From JAJFUE01 sp039683515 (GTDB lineage: Bacteria > Sumerlaeota > Sumerlaeia > MVZB01), in the NCBI GenBank assembly GCA_039683515.1, contig JBDKRG010000015.1, positions 1-64,000 on the forward strand: a stretch of DNA of 64,000 nucleotides, given 5' to 3'. The position numbers and the translations under genes are program-made. A model generated the notes under the pieces. It did not search any database. It was not told the DNA's origin and worked only from the letters and a program-made list of their open reading frames with translations. This document shows positions 17,019-24,752 of this stretch, in pieces. Position 1 is the stretch's first letter, and each line of letters opens with the position of its first letter.

Positions 17019-17503
17019 CGGTCCCACCCGGCAACAAGACTCGCCCACATGATATCCTGAACGCCCCCGGGTTACAAAAGCCAAATCATGCGCGGCGGCG
17101 TTCAAACCGGCCGGACGCATCCCCTCCGGCCCGGGCCATACGGCCATAGACCGGATGGACGGCTCAAAGTTCCGGATCCATGGAAGAATTTGCGGGCGAG
17201 GCGCTCAAACGGAAAAGCGTTCACGCAAAATCGCAAAAGAGCAAAAAACGCAAAAAAAATATGGTTCTTTTATGGACGGGATTGAACCGCCAAAACGCCA
17301 AGTGCGCCAAGAACAAGAATGAAGTATTTCAGGTCTTGGCGATCTTGGCGTCTTGGCGGTTCAAAAACGATCCATACTACGATTCGCCGAAATCTTGTCT
17401 TCCCGACAAGAAATTTGCATTCGCCTTAGTTGCGGCTGTGCCACGCCGTGCCAATCCGTCCGATCCGCGTTCCATGAGCGGGGCCGCGGCCGAAACCGGC
17501 GCG
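17019..17503. other. Repeat-containing intergenic region
   Basis: 485 bases without a convincing gene. It holds GCAAAA-type AT-rich words (17225-17265), the TTGAACCGCC inverted repeat (17282-17364) and a short CTTGTC-TTCC-GACAAG hairpin (17395-17410). No promoter consensus stood out. Confidence 0.6.
17282..17364. repeat. TTGAACCGCCAAGACGCCAAG inverted repeat
   Basis: Two 21-base arms, 17282-17302 and 17344-17364, are inverted copies matching at 20 of 21 positions. They flank 41 bases that include further CGCCAAG and CTTGGCG words. The transcript could form a long hairpin. The sequence has the look of a dispersed family, but only one copy is in this window. Confidence 0.85.
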
Positions 17504-18352
17504 TCACTTCGTCTTGAACTCGGCGGCGATCCTGTCGGTGACGTCGGCGAACGTCACGCCGGCCGGGGGCTGATACTGGAACGTCTTGTCCTCGATCTTT
17601 TTGGCCGGGTTGACCGACATCTTGCCGTTGGTCACGATGATTTGCTCGTTGCCGGTGACGGCCGTCAGCTTGAGCCCCGTGCACTGGCCGTTGCTCTTGT
17701 CGACCGAGAACTCCATGCCCATGCCTTCCTTGACGTACGGGTTCTTCCGGGTTTTACCGGAGAACGCCCATTCGGCGGGGGTATCGGCATTCAGGCTGAG
17801 CGTATCCAGATTGGCGATCGCAAACGGGCAGGCCGCGAACTGGTCCATGAAGAAGAAGTCGTCGAGAACGCCGCCGGTCTTCAGCTTGGCAAGATCGGCC
17901 TTGCTGTAAGTGGTTTTTTGGGCCGCGACGGCCTTGTCGATGTCGGCCTGCGCCGCGTTCCTGGCCTTCATGTCGGCCTCGAGCTTCCGGACCTGGGCGG
18001 GCGGGGCGAAGTTGAGTTCCCAATAAAACTTGCCGTCGAAGAGTTGGCCGATCACGTTGCCGCCCTGGTATGTGGACTGCCGGAGCATGAGGTTCGGCGC
18101 GCGGCGGTATACCTTCGCCTCGATGCTGTTCTGCACCTTGCCGACAACCGTGAAGACCGTCTTCTGCTCCTCGATGACGACCTCCTTGATCTCCGCCTGC
18201 TTCTTGTTGACCTTCTCGACGGCGTCCCTGACGTCGGGATCGGAGATCTGGTCGAGGTTGATCGGGTAAACGGCCGACTGGGCCTGGGAGTCGCCGGGCA
18301 GGATCATCAGCGCGACGGCAAACGCAAGGATCAGTCTCGAAAACGGGGCCAT
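17504..18352 (-). CDS. Secreted LolA-like-fold protein
   Basis: 282 residues. A signal peptide (LILAFAVALMILPGDSQA) precedes a region that resembles LolA-fold/outer-membrane lipoprotein-sorting-like proteins: long beta strands (IEAKVYRRAPNLMLRQSTYQ, VIGQLFDGKFYWELNF) and an ending KTFQYQPPAGVTFADVTDRI, which is typical of this fold. A central charged helix (about 120-155) looks like an insertion. It probably acts in the periplasm, perhaps binding lipid or peptide; no partner gene is adjacent. The start has AAGGAG upstream. A related but distinct fold (DUF2092) occurs at 50583-51347. Confidence 0.65.
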   Translation of the reverse strand: MAPFSRLILAFAVALMILPGDSQAQSAVYPINLDQISDPDVRDAVEKVNKKQAEIKEVVIEEQKTVFTVVGKVQNSIEAKVYRRAPNLMLRQSTYQGGNVIGQLFDGKFYWELNFAPPAQVRKLEADMKARNAAQADIDKAVAAQKTTYSKADLAKLKTGGVLDDFFFMDQFAACPFAIANLDTLSLNADTPAEWAFSGKTRKNPYVKEGMGMEFSVDKSNGQCTGLKLTAVTGNEQIIVTNGKMSVNPAKKIEDKTFQYQPPAGVTFADVTDRIAAEFKTK

Positions 18353-18496
18353 GGGTCAGACTCCTTGGGAACGGATGGTCAATGAGGCGATTCCAGGGTG
18401 ATCTTGGAATTTTCGGATCAAACCGTGAAGGTTGCAATTAAAATGATGGGTGAAAAAGGAGTCATGAACGGGCGCGGGGGGGGCGTCGAGATCGCC

Positions 18497-18524
18497 TTGG
18501 ATTTGGCCGGTTTTTTGCTATGAT
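18497..18524 (+). promoter_or_regulatory. Probable promoter of the TPR/protease gene
   Basis: TTGGAT (18497-18502), a 16-base spacer with a T6 run, and TATGAT (18519-18524). It is 18 bases upstream of the start ATG at 18543, so the leader would be very short. Confidence 0.45.
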
Positions 18525-18542
18525 TTCAGGTGAGGTGATGAA

Positions 18543-19949
18543 ATGCGGCGCATGGCACAATGGATGGCCCTGGTGGCGATGATCGCGGCGGCGGCGGGCG
18601 CCCGCGCCGAGACCGCCCAGGAATACAACACCCGCGGGATTCAGCAATTGGACGCGGGCAAATTTCAGGGAGCGGTCGACAGCTTCAGCGCGGCCCGGCG
18701 ACTGTTGCCGCAAGACGCGACGATTCAGCGCAACCTGGCGATGGCCTACAACGGCTGGGGGGTCGAGCTCGCCAGGCAGGCGAATTACGCCGACGCGATC
18801 AAGCGGCTGCAGTCGGCCATCCTGCTGGCGCCGCAGGAGACCGGCATCCCGGCCAATTTGACCGCCATCCGAGTCAACTGGGCGGGCGAATTGACGCAGG
18901 GCAAGCGCTACGACGACGCCGAGACGCAGCTGCGGCTGGCCGCCCAGGAGACCCAGGCCGAGACCCTGCGCCGTGAAATCACGAAACGGCGGGGCTACAA
19001 CGCCTACATGATCGCCAAGGACCTGATCGACCGCGGCGACAAGGACCGCGGCACGGCGCAACTCGACGCGGCGCTGCGGATCGACCCCGACTGCACGCAC
19101 GCGCTGATCAAGCTGGCCCAGCTGCAATACGAAAACGGCAACACCGGCGAGGCGATCGAGGCCTGGCAGCGCGCCGCGGCGATCGACCCCGGCATCCAGG
19201 GGCTGAGCGAGATGCTCGCCAAGGCGACGCGCGAGGCGTCGGTCGAATCCAACTTCAACCAGCGCTCGAGCCGCGACTTCAACGTCTCGTACGAGGGGAC
19301 GGTCAACGAGCAGGCGGCGCGCGAGGCGCTGCAGATCCTGAGCCGCGCCCTGTTCCAGATCCGGCGCGACCTGCGCTACAACGGCGACAAGTCGTTCGCC
19401 GTCGTCCTCTACCAGCGCGACCAGTACGAGGCGGCCACGGGCGGGCCGACGTGGTCGGCGGGGCTCTACGACGGCAAGATCCGCGTGCCGCTGCGCGGCG
19501 GCAACATGACGCGGGACGACATGCAGGCGCTGACGCGCACGCTGCGCCATGAGCTGACGCACGCGATCGTCAACGACCTGGCGCCGCGGCAGGTTCCCGC
19601 GTGGCTCAACGAGGGCCTCGCGATGTATTACGAGGTCGAGGACGCCGAGCGCGCCCGGCGCGCGCAGGCCGACCGGCAGAAGATCGCCCGGATGGCCGGC
19701 CGGGGCGCAAACATCGCGGTGCTCGGGCTGCCGGCGAGCTTCACGTCCATCACCAACGAGAACCAGGTGGAGCAGGCGTATTTGTTCTCGCGCTCCTTCG
19801 TCTACTGGATGGCCGAGCGCTGGCGGCCGTGGAAGTTCAAGGACCTGCTGGCGGAACTCGGCGAGGGGGCGGCGGTTGAGGACGCGGTCAGGAAGGTCTA
19901 CGGCTGCACGCCGGAGGAAATGGAGAAGACGTGGGTGAACGGGATTTAA
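18543..19949 (+). CDS. TPR protein with zinc-metalloprotease-like domain
   Basis: 468 residues. A signal peptide (about 1-22, ending ARA) is followed by TPR repeats (NTRGIQQLDAGKFQGAVDSF; further units at about 60, 105, 165 and 190). The C-terminal half is a gluzincin-like domain: HELTH (residues 336-340) with the third ligand probably in WLNEGLAMYYE (about 357). This matches the peptidase MA-like arrangement HExxH...NEG. Such proteins are exported and often form part of envelope assemblies in environmental bacteria; substrates are unknown. Ribosome binding site GAGG lies just before the ATG. Confidence 0.8.
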   Translation: MRRMAQWMALVAMIAAAAGARAETAQEYNTRGIQQLDAGKFQGAVDSFSAARRLLPQDATIQRNLAMAYNGWGVELARQANYADAIKRLQSAILLAPQETGIPANLTAIRVNWAGELTQGKRYDDAETQLRLAAQETQAETLRREITKRRGYNAYMIAKDLIDRGDKDRGTAQLDAALRIDPDCTHALIKLAQLQYENGNTGEAIEAWQRAAAIDPGIQGLSEMLAKATREASVESNFNQRSSRDFNVSYEGTVNEQAAREALQILSRALFQIRRDLRYNGDKSFAVVLYQRDQYEAATGGPTWSAGLYDGKIRVPLRGGNMTRDDMQALTRTLRHELTHAIVNDLAPRQVPAWLNEGLAMYYEVEDAERARRAQADRQKIARMAGRGANIAVLGLPASFTSITNENQVEQAYLFSRSFVYWMAERWRPWKFKDLLAELGEGAAVEDAVRKVYGCTPEEMEKTWVNGI

Positions 19950-19957
19950 GCCGCGAT

Positions 19958-20030
19958 GAGAGATGAATAACCTGGAATCTCATCTCATATCTCATCGCTC
20001 ATCGCTCATCTCTCATCGCTCATCTCTCAT
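19958..20030. repeat. ATGAG/CTCAT word block
   Basis: GATGAGAGATGAATAA followed by many CTCATCTCATATCTCATCGC words, forming an inverted arrangement between convergent genes. The stop codon (TGA, 20022-20020) and last residues of the minus-strand membrane protein lie inside the block. Confidence 0.85.
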
Positions 20031-20685
20031 TTCGGTTCCGTGCCCGCCGGATGGCATTGACCAACGCGGCGATTCCCATGCCCGTTCCGGCGAGCCACAG
20101 CCACCACGGATACGGATGCGGCATCGCGCCCTTGACGACTTCGATCCCTTCATAACACCAGCTGTAAACGATGATCAGCGCGCCGGCGATCGCGACGGCC
20201 CACTCGGCGGGCGTCGGCTTGAGCGGGCGGCCCGCGTCCTCGAGGCGCAGGTGGACGATCGCGGTGACGATGAAGAGGAGCGCCAGCACGGCCGCCGACC
20301 AGACGGGGCCGATCCAGGGGACGGGCAGCACGAAGAGCAGGTCCCACGTCGCAAGGCTCGGCGGCCAGCCGAGCGAAACGTAGAGAAAAACATAATAGAA
20401 AATATCCCACACGCCGAACGCGCCGATGAAAAAGATAAAGCGCTCGAGCGGGCGGCGGCCGGCGAGCATCGCGACCGACAGGAGCATCAGGATCGACATC
20501 GCCTCGCGGCCGAGTTCGACGGCGACATGAATCGGGTTCAAGGTTTCGAGCGGCGTGAGCGGGAATTGGAAACCGCCGGGGGAATACAGGCCGCGCAGAT
20601 AGACCACGACCGAGGCCTCGAAATAGCCCATCGAGAGGCCGAAGAGGCAGACCCAGATGAAGCGGTTGCGGCTGTCGCGCGTCAT
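20020..20685 (-). CDS. Membrane protein, second of a tandem duplicate pair
   Basis: 221 residues with about six hydrophobic helices. Its N-terminal 23 residues (MTRDSRNRFIWVCLFGLSMG onward) are identical to those of the upstream gene, and the two align throughout (ELGREAMSILMLLSVAMLAG, RRPLERF, FGVWD). Differences concentrate in the first external loop (SPGGFQFPLTPLETLNPIH) and the C-terminus. No family recognised. Its ATG overlaps the TGA of the upstream copy by four bases, so translation is coupled. It belongs to the MerR-controlled operon. The last residues (RNRNER) come from the ATGAG repeat block. Confidence 0.75.
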   Translation of the reverse strand: MTRDSRNRFIWVCLFGLSMGYFEASVVVYLRGLYSPGGFQFPLTPLETLNPIHVAVELGREAMSILMLLSVAMLAGRRPLERFIFFIGAFGVWDIFYYVFLYVSLGWPPSLATWDLLFVLPVPWIGPVWSAAVLALLFIVTAIVHLRLEDAGRPLKPTPAEWAVAIAGALIIVYSWCYEGIEVVKGAMPHPYPWWLWLAGTGMGIAALVNAIRRARNRNER

Positions 20686-21347
20686 GCCCGGGGCCTCATT
20701 TTCTCGGTGTTGAACGAGCGCTGGATCGTGCTGCCGAATGCCGCGACGCCCATCGCCGTGCCGATCAGCCAGATCCACCATGGATACGCATACGGGACGG
20801 CGCCCTTCCCGCCACTGAGCCAACTGTAGACGATGACGAGCGCGCCGGCGATCGCGACGGCCCACTCGGCGAGCGTCGGATCGAGCGGGCGGCCCGAGTC
20901 ATGGAGCCAAAGATAAATGAAGGTGGCGACCACGAAAAGAACGGCCAGGGACGCGGCCGACCAGACCGGGCCGACCCACGGAGCCGGAAGCAGGAACAGG
21001 ACGTCGCGCGTGGCGAGGCTCGACGGCCAGCCCACGGCAAGGTACAGGAACGCATAATAGAACACGTCCCACACGCCGAACGCGCAGATGAAAAAGGCGA
21101 ATCGCTCGAGCGGGCGGCGGCCCGCAAGCATCGCGACCGACAGAAGCATCAGGATCGACATCGCCTCGCGGCCGAGTTCGACGGCGCGGTGAAGCTGCGT
21201 GCAGACGGAATACGGCGTGTGCGGGTATTCAGGGAAGCCGTGCGCGTAAAGGCCGCGCAGGTACAGGACGGCCGCGGCCTCGAAATAGCCCATCGAGAGG
21301 CCGAAGAGGCAGACCCAGATGAAGCGGTTGCGGCTGTCGCGCGTCAT
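20682..21347 (-). CDS. Membrane protein, first of a tandem duplicate pair
   Basis: 221 residues, about six membrane helices, paralog of the gene at 20020-20685. Distinct first loop (AHGFPEYPHTPYSVCTQLH) and C-terminus (FNTEKMRPRA). Small conserved polar spots within helices (GYFEA, ELGREAM, GVWDVFYY) may line a pathway or bind a cofactor. The start ATG overlaps the MerR gene's stop by four bases. A MerR regulator followed by transport or detoxification membrane proteins is a common pattern, so a role in export or resistance is possible but unproven. Confidence 0.75.
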   Translation of the reverse strand: MTRDSRNRFIWVCLFGLSMGYFEAAAVLYLRGLYAHGFPEYPHTPYSVCTQLHRAVELGREAMSILMLLSVAMLAGRRPLERFAFFICAFGVWDVFYYAFLYLAVGWPSSLATRDVLFLLPAPWVGPVWSAASLAVLFVVATFIYLWLHDSGRPLDPTLAEWAVAIAGALVIVYSWLSGGKGAVPYAYPWWIWLIGTAMGVAAFGSTIQRSFNTEKMRPRA

Positions 21348-22183
21348 GGGTTCATTCTATTGCCCGCCTCGTCTTCCGCAACCAGGATCTGGATCTCGGT
21401 CAGGTAATTGCGGGGATTCCCCTTGAAGATCATGCCGGGGCCCTTGAGGTAGACTTCGCGGCTCGGGAGCAGCGTGTTGAGCCGCTGGGATTGAATGTAG
21501 GCAAGAATTTTCTCGTAGGCGCGGCCGAGTTCCTCGTAGGGGCCCTTGTGAACGAGGCAGGCGGCGCGGCCGCCGGCGAGCTCGCGGATCGAAATGCCCT
21601 TGGCCGGCCTGGCGGCGGCGCGAACGGGCATGCACGCCTCGAAATCGGCGTCGTCCTCGCGATACTCGGCATCATAGTAAAGGCAGAACGGCTTGCCGCA
21701 GACGAACCGGCCGACGCCGCGGCCGAGGATGGAAAACCCCTTGCCGCATTCGCTGTATCGGCCCTTCATGCGGACGCCGGCCATCGTCATCGGCTCGAGC
21801 CTTTTCTCTTCGACCTGAAATTCCGAGTTTTCCATGGCGCGTATTGCCTCCTTCTCCGTGGCAATGATCAGATCCAAAGAACTCACGATCCCGCGCTGGG
21901 TTCGGATGCTCGTTTCGAGGGCCTGCTTGTGGCGTTCGAGATGGTCCAGGATATCCGCTTCGTCGTCGCAATTGCCGAGCATTTCGGCGATCTCGGCGAG
22001 GCCGAACTGCATCGCGCGCAGCCGGGCGATGACGCGCGCGCGCTCGACGCTCTGCTCGTTGTAGTAGCGGTAGCCGGAGCGGGCGTCGACGAGCGGCGGC
22101 GGCAGGAGGCCCTTTTCGTGGTAATGCCGCAGCGTCTTGATCGAAAGCCCGGTGATCCGGGAGAACTCGCCGATGCTGAACAA
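21344..22183 (-). CDS. MerR-family regulator with GyrI-like effector domain
   Basis: 279 residues. The N-terminal winged-helix motif is clear: MFSIGEFSRITGLSIKTLRH, then YHEKGLLPP and GYRYYNEQSVERA. A coiled-coil helix (about 75-125) leads to a GyrI-like effector-binding domain (about 130-275; VRMKGRYSECGKGF, AACLVHKGPYEELGRAYEKI, and EIQILVAE at the end). This is the BmrR-like architecture, which senses hydrophobic drugs or dyes in studied members. It is the first gene of a coupled three-gene operon and has a MerR-type promoter just upstream, so it should regulate itself and the two membrane proteins. Confidence 0.9.
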   Translation of the reverse strand: MFSIGEFSRITGLSIKTLRHYHEKGLLPPPLVDARSGYRYYNEQSVERARVIARLRAMQFGLAEIAEMLGNCDDEADILDHLERHKQALETSIRTQRGIVSSLDLIIATEKEAIRAMENSEFQVEEKRLEPMTMAGVRMKGRYSECGKGFSILGRGVGRFVCGKPFCLYYDAEYREDDADFEACMPVRAAARPAKGISIRELAGGRAACLVHKGPYEELGRAYEKILAYIQSQRLNTLLPSREVYLKGPGMIFKGNPRNYLTEIQILVAEDEAGNRMNP

Positions 22184-22213
22184 TTTTGGATCCTTCCGGA
22201 ACGACTGAACCCA

Positions 22214-22244
22214 ACGGTACAGTCTCCAGCCACGGGAGAGTCAA
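22214..22244 (-). promoter_or_regulatory. MerR-type promoter/operator
   Basis: On the minus strand, TTGACT (22244-22239), a 19-base spacer, then TACCGT (22219-22214). The spacer contains an imperfect dyad, ACTCTCC...GGAGACT. A 19-base spacer with an internal dyad is the hallmark of promoters twisted open by MerR proteins. It lies about 31 bases from the regulator's ATG. Confidence 0.85.
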
Positions 22245-22268
22245 ATGGTTTTTTTATTCGATGAAAGG

Positions 22269-22344
22269 CACGGACGCCCACGGACCGACCACGGACTCGC
22301 ATGGGCGAAAAAAAGAGAGACCCTCGCTTACGCCCGGGCTACTG
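22269..22344. repeat. CACGGAC 10-mers and one copy of the 30-mer repeat
   Basis: 22269-22297 holds three CACGGAC words in a roughly 10-base period. 22321-22344 is one unit of the family seen in tandem at 1-144, with one change (GCTCGG to GCCCGG). The sugar kinase gene ends inside this unit with TAA, in a different frame from the stop used by the DUF58 gene. Confidence 0.8.
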
Positions 22345-23374
22345 CATCGCCGGGTTTGGCGGGCTTGACGCGGCCGGCGGTCAGCTTGGGCTTGATCACG
22401 CGGCAGCCGATGGCCGTCAGTTCGCGCGTCAGCTTTTCGTAGGCGGCCTCGTCGGGGTAGACGCCGACGATCGCGCCGCCGCTGCCGGCGAACTTGGCCG
22501 ACGCGCCGCACGCGCGCGCCGTCTCGACCATCTTGATGTTGGCCGCGCTGATCGGGATGATGCTGCGGCGCAGGTCGAAGTTGGCGTCCATGATCCTGGC
22601 GAACTCGGCATGGTTGCCCGCGAGCAGGGCCGCGCGGCCGCGCTCGGCCAACTCGGCGAAGCCCTTCATCGCGTCGACCACGTCCTTGTCTCCGCGCGCC
22701 CAGCGTTCGCGCAGGTTGCTGTGGACGACGTCGGAGACCTCGGCGAGGACGACCTGGTAGGCGATGTAGAGGTTCGGCAGGAGCGAGATGTCGAGCGGCT
22801 CGTAGCGGCCGTGCTTGTCGCGCTCGAGCAGGTCCTTGGCGAAATCCATGTAGACCAGGCCGTCGTAGCACTGCGCGACGCGGTCCTGCAGGCCGGCATG
22901 GATGCCGATCTCCTCGACTTCGGTCGCCAGCACCCAGTTGGGCATGATTTCGGCGGGAATCTTGACGCCGTAGAACGCCATCAGCGCGCGGAACGTCGCC
23001 GTGATGATCGACGAGCTGCCGGCCAGCCCCACCTGGCGCGGGATCGACGTCTCGTAGCGGATCGTGAAGTTGCGCTCGGGCAGCGTGATCCCGGCCGCCG
23101 CGCAGTAGTCCCAGAACTTCTTGATCGAGGCCTTGATCAGGCGCAGGCCGCCGTAGTAGCCGTTGCGCTTGACGTCCTCGACCAGCTCGCACAGGTTCTC
23201 GAACGAGTCCTTGTCCTGCTCGCAGGGGAGGATCTCGAGCGTCGGCCAGTCGTAAATGACCACGCGCGCGGAGAAATCCGAGAACGTGAACGAGATCGTC
23301 TTGCCGTAGTAGCCGTCGGAGGGATTGCCCACCAGGCCGGCGCGCGCGTAGGCGCGGGTTTCAATGATCTGCAT
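22328..23374 (-). CDS. GHMP-family sugar kinase
   Basis: 348 residues. GHMP motifs are present: motif 1 near the N-terminus (ARAGLVGNPSDGYYGK), the ATP-binding glycine/serine loop RQVGLAGSSSIITA (about 128-141), and motif 3 AKFAGSGGAIVGVYPD (about 300). Sequence style resembles glucuronokinase-like or heptose/galacto-type GHMP kinases that phosphorylate the anomeric carbon. The start overlaps the end of galU by 14 bases. Together these two enzymes could turn a free sugar or uronic acid into its UDP form (inference). The last residues (AVARA) and stop come from a dispersed repeat. Confidence 0.85.
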   Translation of the reverse strand: MQIIETRAYARAGLVGNPSDGYYGKTISFTFSDFSARVVIYDWPTLEILPCEQDKDSFENLCELVEDVKRNGYYGGLRLIKASIKKFWDYCAAAGITLPERNFTIRYETSIPRQVGLAGSSSIITATFRALMAFYGVKIPAEIMPNWVLATEVEEIGIHAGLQDRVAQCYDGLVYMDFAKDLLERDKHGRYEPLDISLLPNLYIAYQVVLAEVSDVVHSNLRERWARGDKDVVDAMKGFAELAERGRAALLAGNHAEFARIMDANFDLRRSIIPISAANIKMVETARACGASAKFAGSGGAIVGVYPDEAAYEKLTRELTAIGCRVIKPKLTAGRVKPAKPGDAVARA

Positions 23375-24257
23375 CGAGCAGCCTCCGGGTGTAGGCGCGC
23401 AGTTCGTTTCCGTATTCGGGGTCGTGCAGGGCGAAGTCGATGAAGGCCTTGAAGTAGCTTTCGAAGTTGCCGATGTCGTAGCGGTGCTCGTCCGCCGGGA
23501 GCTTGACGCCGAGGACGCGCTCGCCGCCGTCGATCATGATGCGGATGGCGTCGGTCAGCTGGATCTCGCCGCCGCGGCCGGGCTTGGTGTTGTGCAGGGC
23601 CTCGAAGATCCGCGGCGAGAAGATGTAGCGGGCCGCGATGGCGAGCCGGCTCGGGGCCTCGCTGACGGAAGGCTTTTCGATCAGGCTCTTGACCTCGAAC
23701 GCGCCGCCGTCGGCGGGCGGGACGACCGGCTCGGCGATGCCGTACTGGCTGACTTCGTCGAGCGGGACTTCCTCGAAGGCGACGACCGCCGCGCAGGGGG
23801 TCTCCGTGAACGTCTCGCGCATGAAGGAGAGGGTCTTGCTGCTGGCGTGCATGCCGAGGATCGAGTCGCCCAGGGCGACCGCGAACGGCTGGTCGCCGGC
23901 GAATTCCTCGGCGTGCAGGACGGCGTCGCCCAGGCCGCGCTGCATCTTCTGGCGCGTGTAGAAGAACCGCAGGTTGGAGCGCTCGAACTCGAGCTCCTGG
24001 AGCAGGTCCTCCTTGCACGTCTCGCGCAGGTGGCGGATCAGGACCGGGTCGATGTCGAAGTGGTTCTCGATCGAGTATTTATTGGGCCCCGTGATGAGCA
24101 GGACCCGCTCGAAGTCGTTGCGCTCGAGCTCCTCGACGATGTATTGCACGACGGGGCGCTTGCCGACGGGAAGCATTTCCTTGGGCTGGCACTTGGTCGC
24201 CGGCAGGAGCCGCGTCCCGAGCCCGGCCACCGGCAAAATTGCATTCTTGATGAACAT
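23361..24257 (-). CDS. galU: UTP-glucose-1-phosphate uridylyltransferase
   Basis: 298 residues, the usual GalU length. Nucleotidyltransferase signature AILPVAGLGTRLLPATKCQP followed by KEMLPVGKRPVVQYIVEE; downstream LITGPNKYSIENHFD, FAVALGDSI, LIEKPSVSEAPS, ARYIFSPRIFEAL and GGEIQLTDAI. It makes UDP-glucose from UTP and glucose-1-phosphate for glycans and trehalose-type sugars. The ATG at 24257 has AGAGGG five bases upstream. The downstream GHMP kinase overlaps its 3' end, so the pair is one transcript. Confidence 0.93.
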   Translation of the reverse strand: MFIKNAILPVAGLGTRLLPATKCQPKEMLPVGKRPVVQYIVEELERNDFERVLLITGPNKYSIENHFDIDPVLIRHLRETCKEDLLQELEFERSNLRFFYTRQKMQRGLGDAVLHAEEFAGDQPFAVALGDSILGMHASSKTLSFMRETFTETPCAAVVAFEEVPLDEVSQYGIAEPVVPPADGGAFEVKSLIEKPSVSEAPSRLAIAARYIFSPRIFEALHNTKPGRGGEIQLTDAIRIMIDGGERVLGVKLPADEHRYDIGNFESYFKAFIDFALHDPEYGNELRAYTRRLLDADH

Positions 24258-24342
24258 GTTCACCCTCTCCGCGACGTTATCAGACCACGCAATAGTGTGC
24301 GATTTTGCGGGGGGTGGGGTCAAGAAACAAAGTGCGTTCAAC

Positions 24343-24371
24343 TTGAGTTGCGAGAAATCATTCGGCATAAT
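24343..24371 (+). promoter_or_regulatory. Promoter for hicB
   Basis: TTGAGT (24343-24348), a 17-base spacer and CATAAT (24366-24371). The -10 matches five of six consensus bases. GGAGGG at 24382-24387 is the ribosome binding site of the following gene. Confidence 0.6.
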
Positions 24372-24394
24372 TATTCAAGATGGAGGGTTGCAGC

Positions 24395-24610
24395 ATGAAA
24401 AAGGCTCGGGAATATACCGTCATCATTGAGCAGGATCAAGACGGTTACCTCGTTGCGGAAGTTCCTGCGCTGAAAAGCTGCTATACGCAGGCCCGCTCCA
24501 TGGACGAACTGATGAAGCGGTTAAAAGAAGTCATTAAACTTTGCGAAGCCGAGCAGAAACCGCGCGCAAACACGCGTTTCATCGGGGTTCAGAGAATTTC
24601 GCTTCAATAA
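24395..24610 (+). CDS. hicB: HicB-like antitoxin
   Basis: 71 residues. EYTVIIEQDQDGYLVAEVPA, then LKSCYTQARSMDELMKRLKE is the partial-RNase-H fold of HicB antitoxins. It is the short form without a DNA-binding tail. Start ATG at 24395 with GGAGGG upstream. The cognate hicA normally lies directly beside it. Here only a C-terminal hicA fragment is found downstream, so the antitoxin appears to be an orphan. Confidence 0.8.
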   Translation: MKKAREYTVIIEQDQDGYLVAEVPALKSCYTQARSMDELMKRLKEVIKLCEAEQKPRANTRFIGVQRISLQ

Positions 24611-24661
24611 ACACCTGTTTGTTTCCCACCCAAGACGGATTTCTCATCCAAGCAGATTTGG

Positions 24662-24742
24662 CACGGGCGCGGGTTAATCGGCAAAATTTTACGCGACACG
24701 GAACTCAGCCGCTCGGATCTGTTAAAACTCATTAAGCTATAA
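24662..24742 (+). pseudogene. hicA toxin remnant
   Basis: The frame reads HGRGLIGKILRDTELSRSD then LLKLIKL and a TAA stop. This matches the C-terminal end of HicA toxins (H-x-x-x-I-x-x-x-L-x-x-I-L-R-D-x-x-L-S). The catalytic His helix and first half of the protein are missing, and no start codon or ribosome binding site is present. It sits 52 bases after hicB, where an intact hicA would be expected. Confidence 0.6.
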
Positions 24743-24752
24743 TCAACGAATC

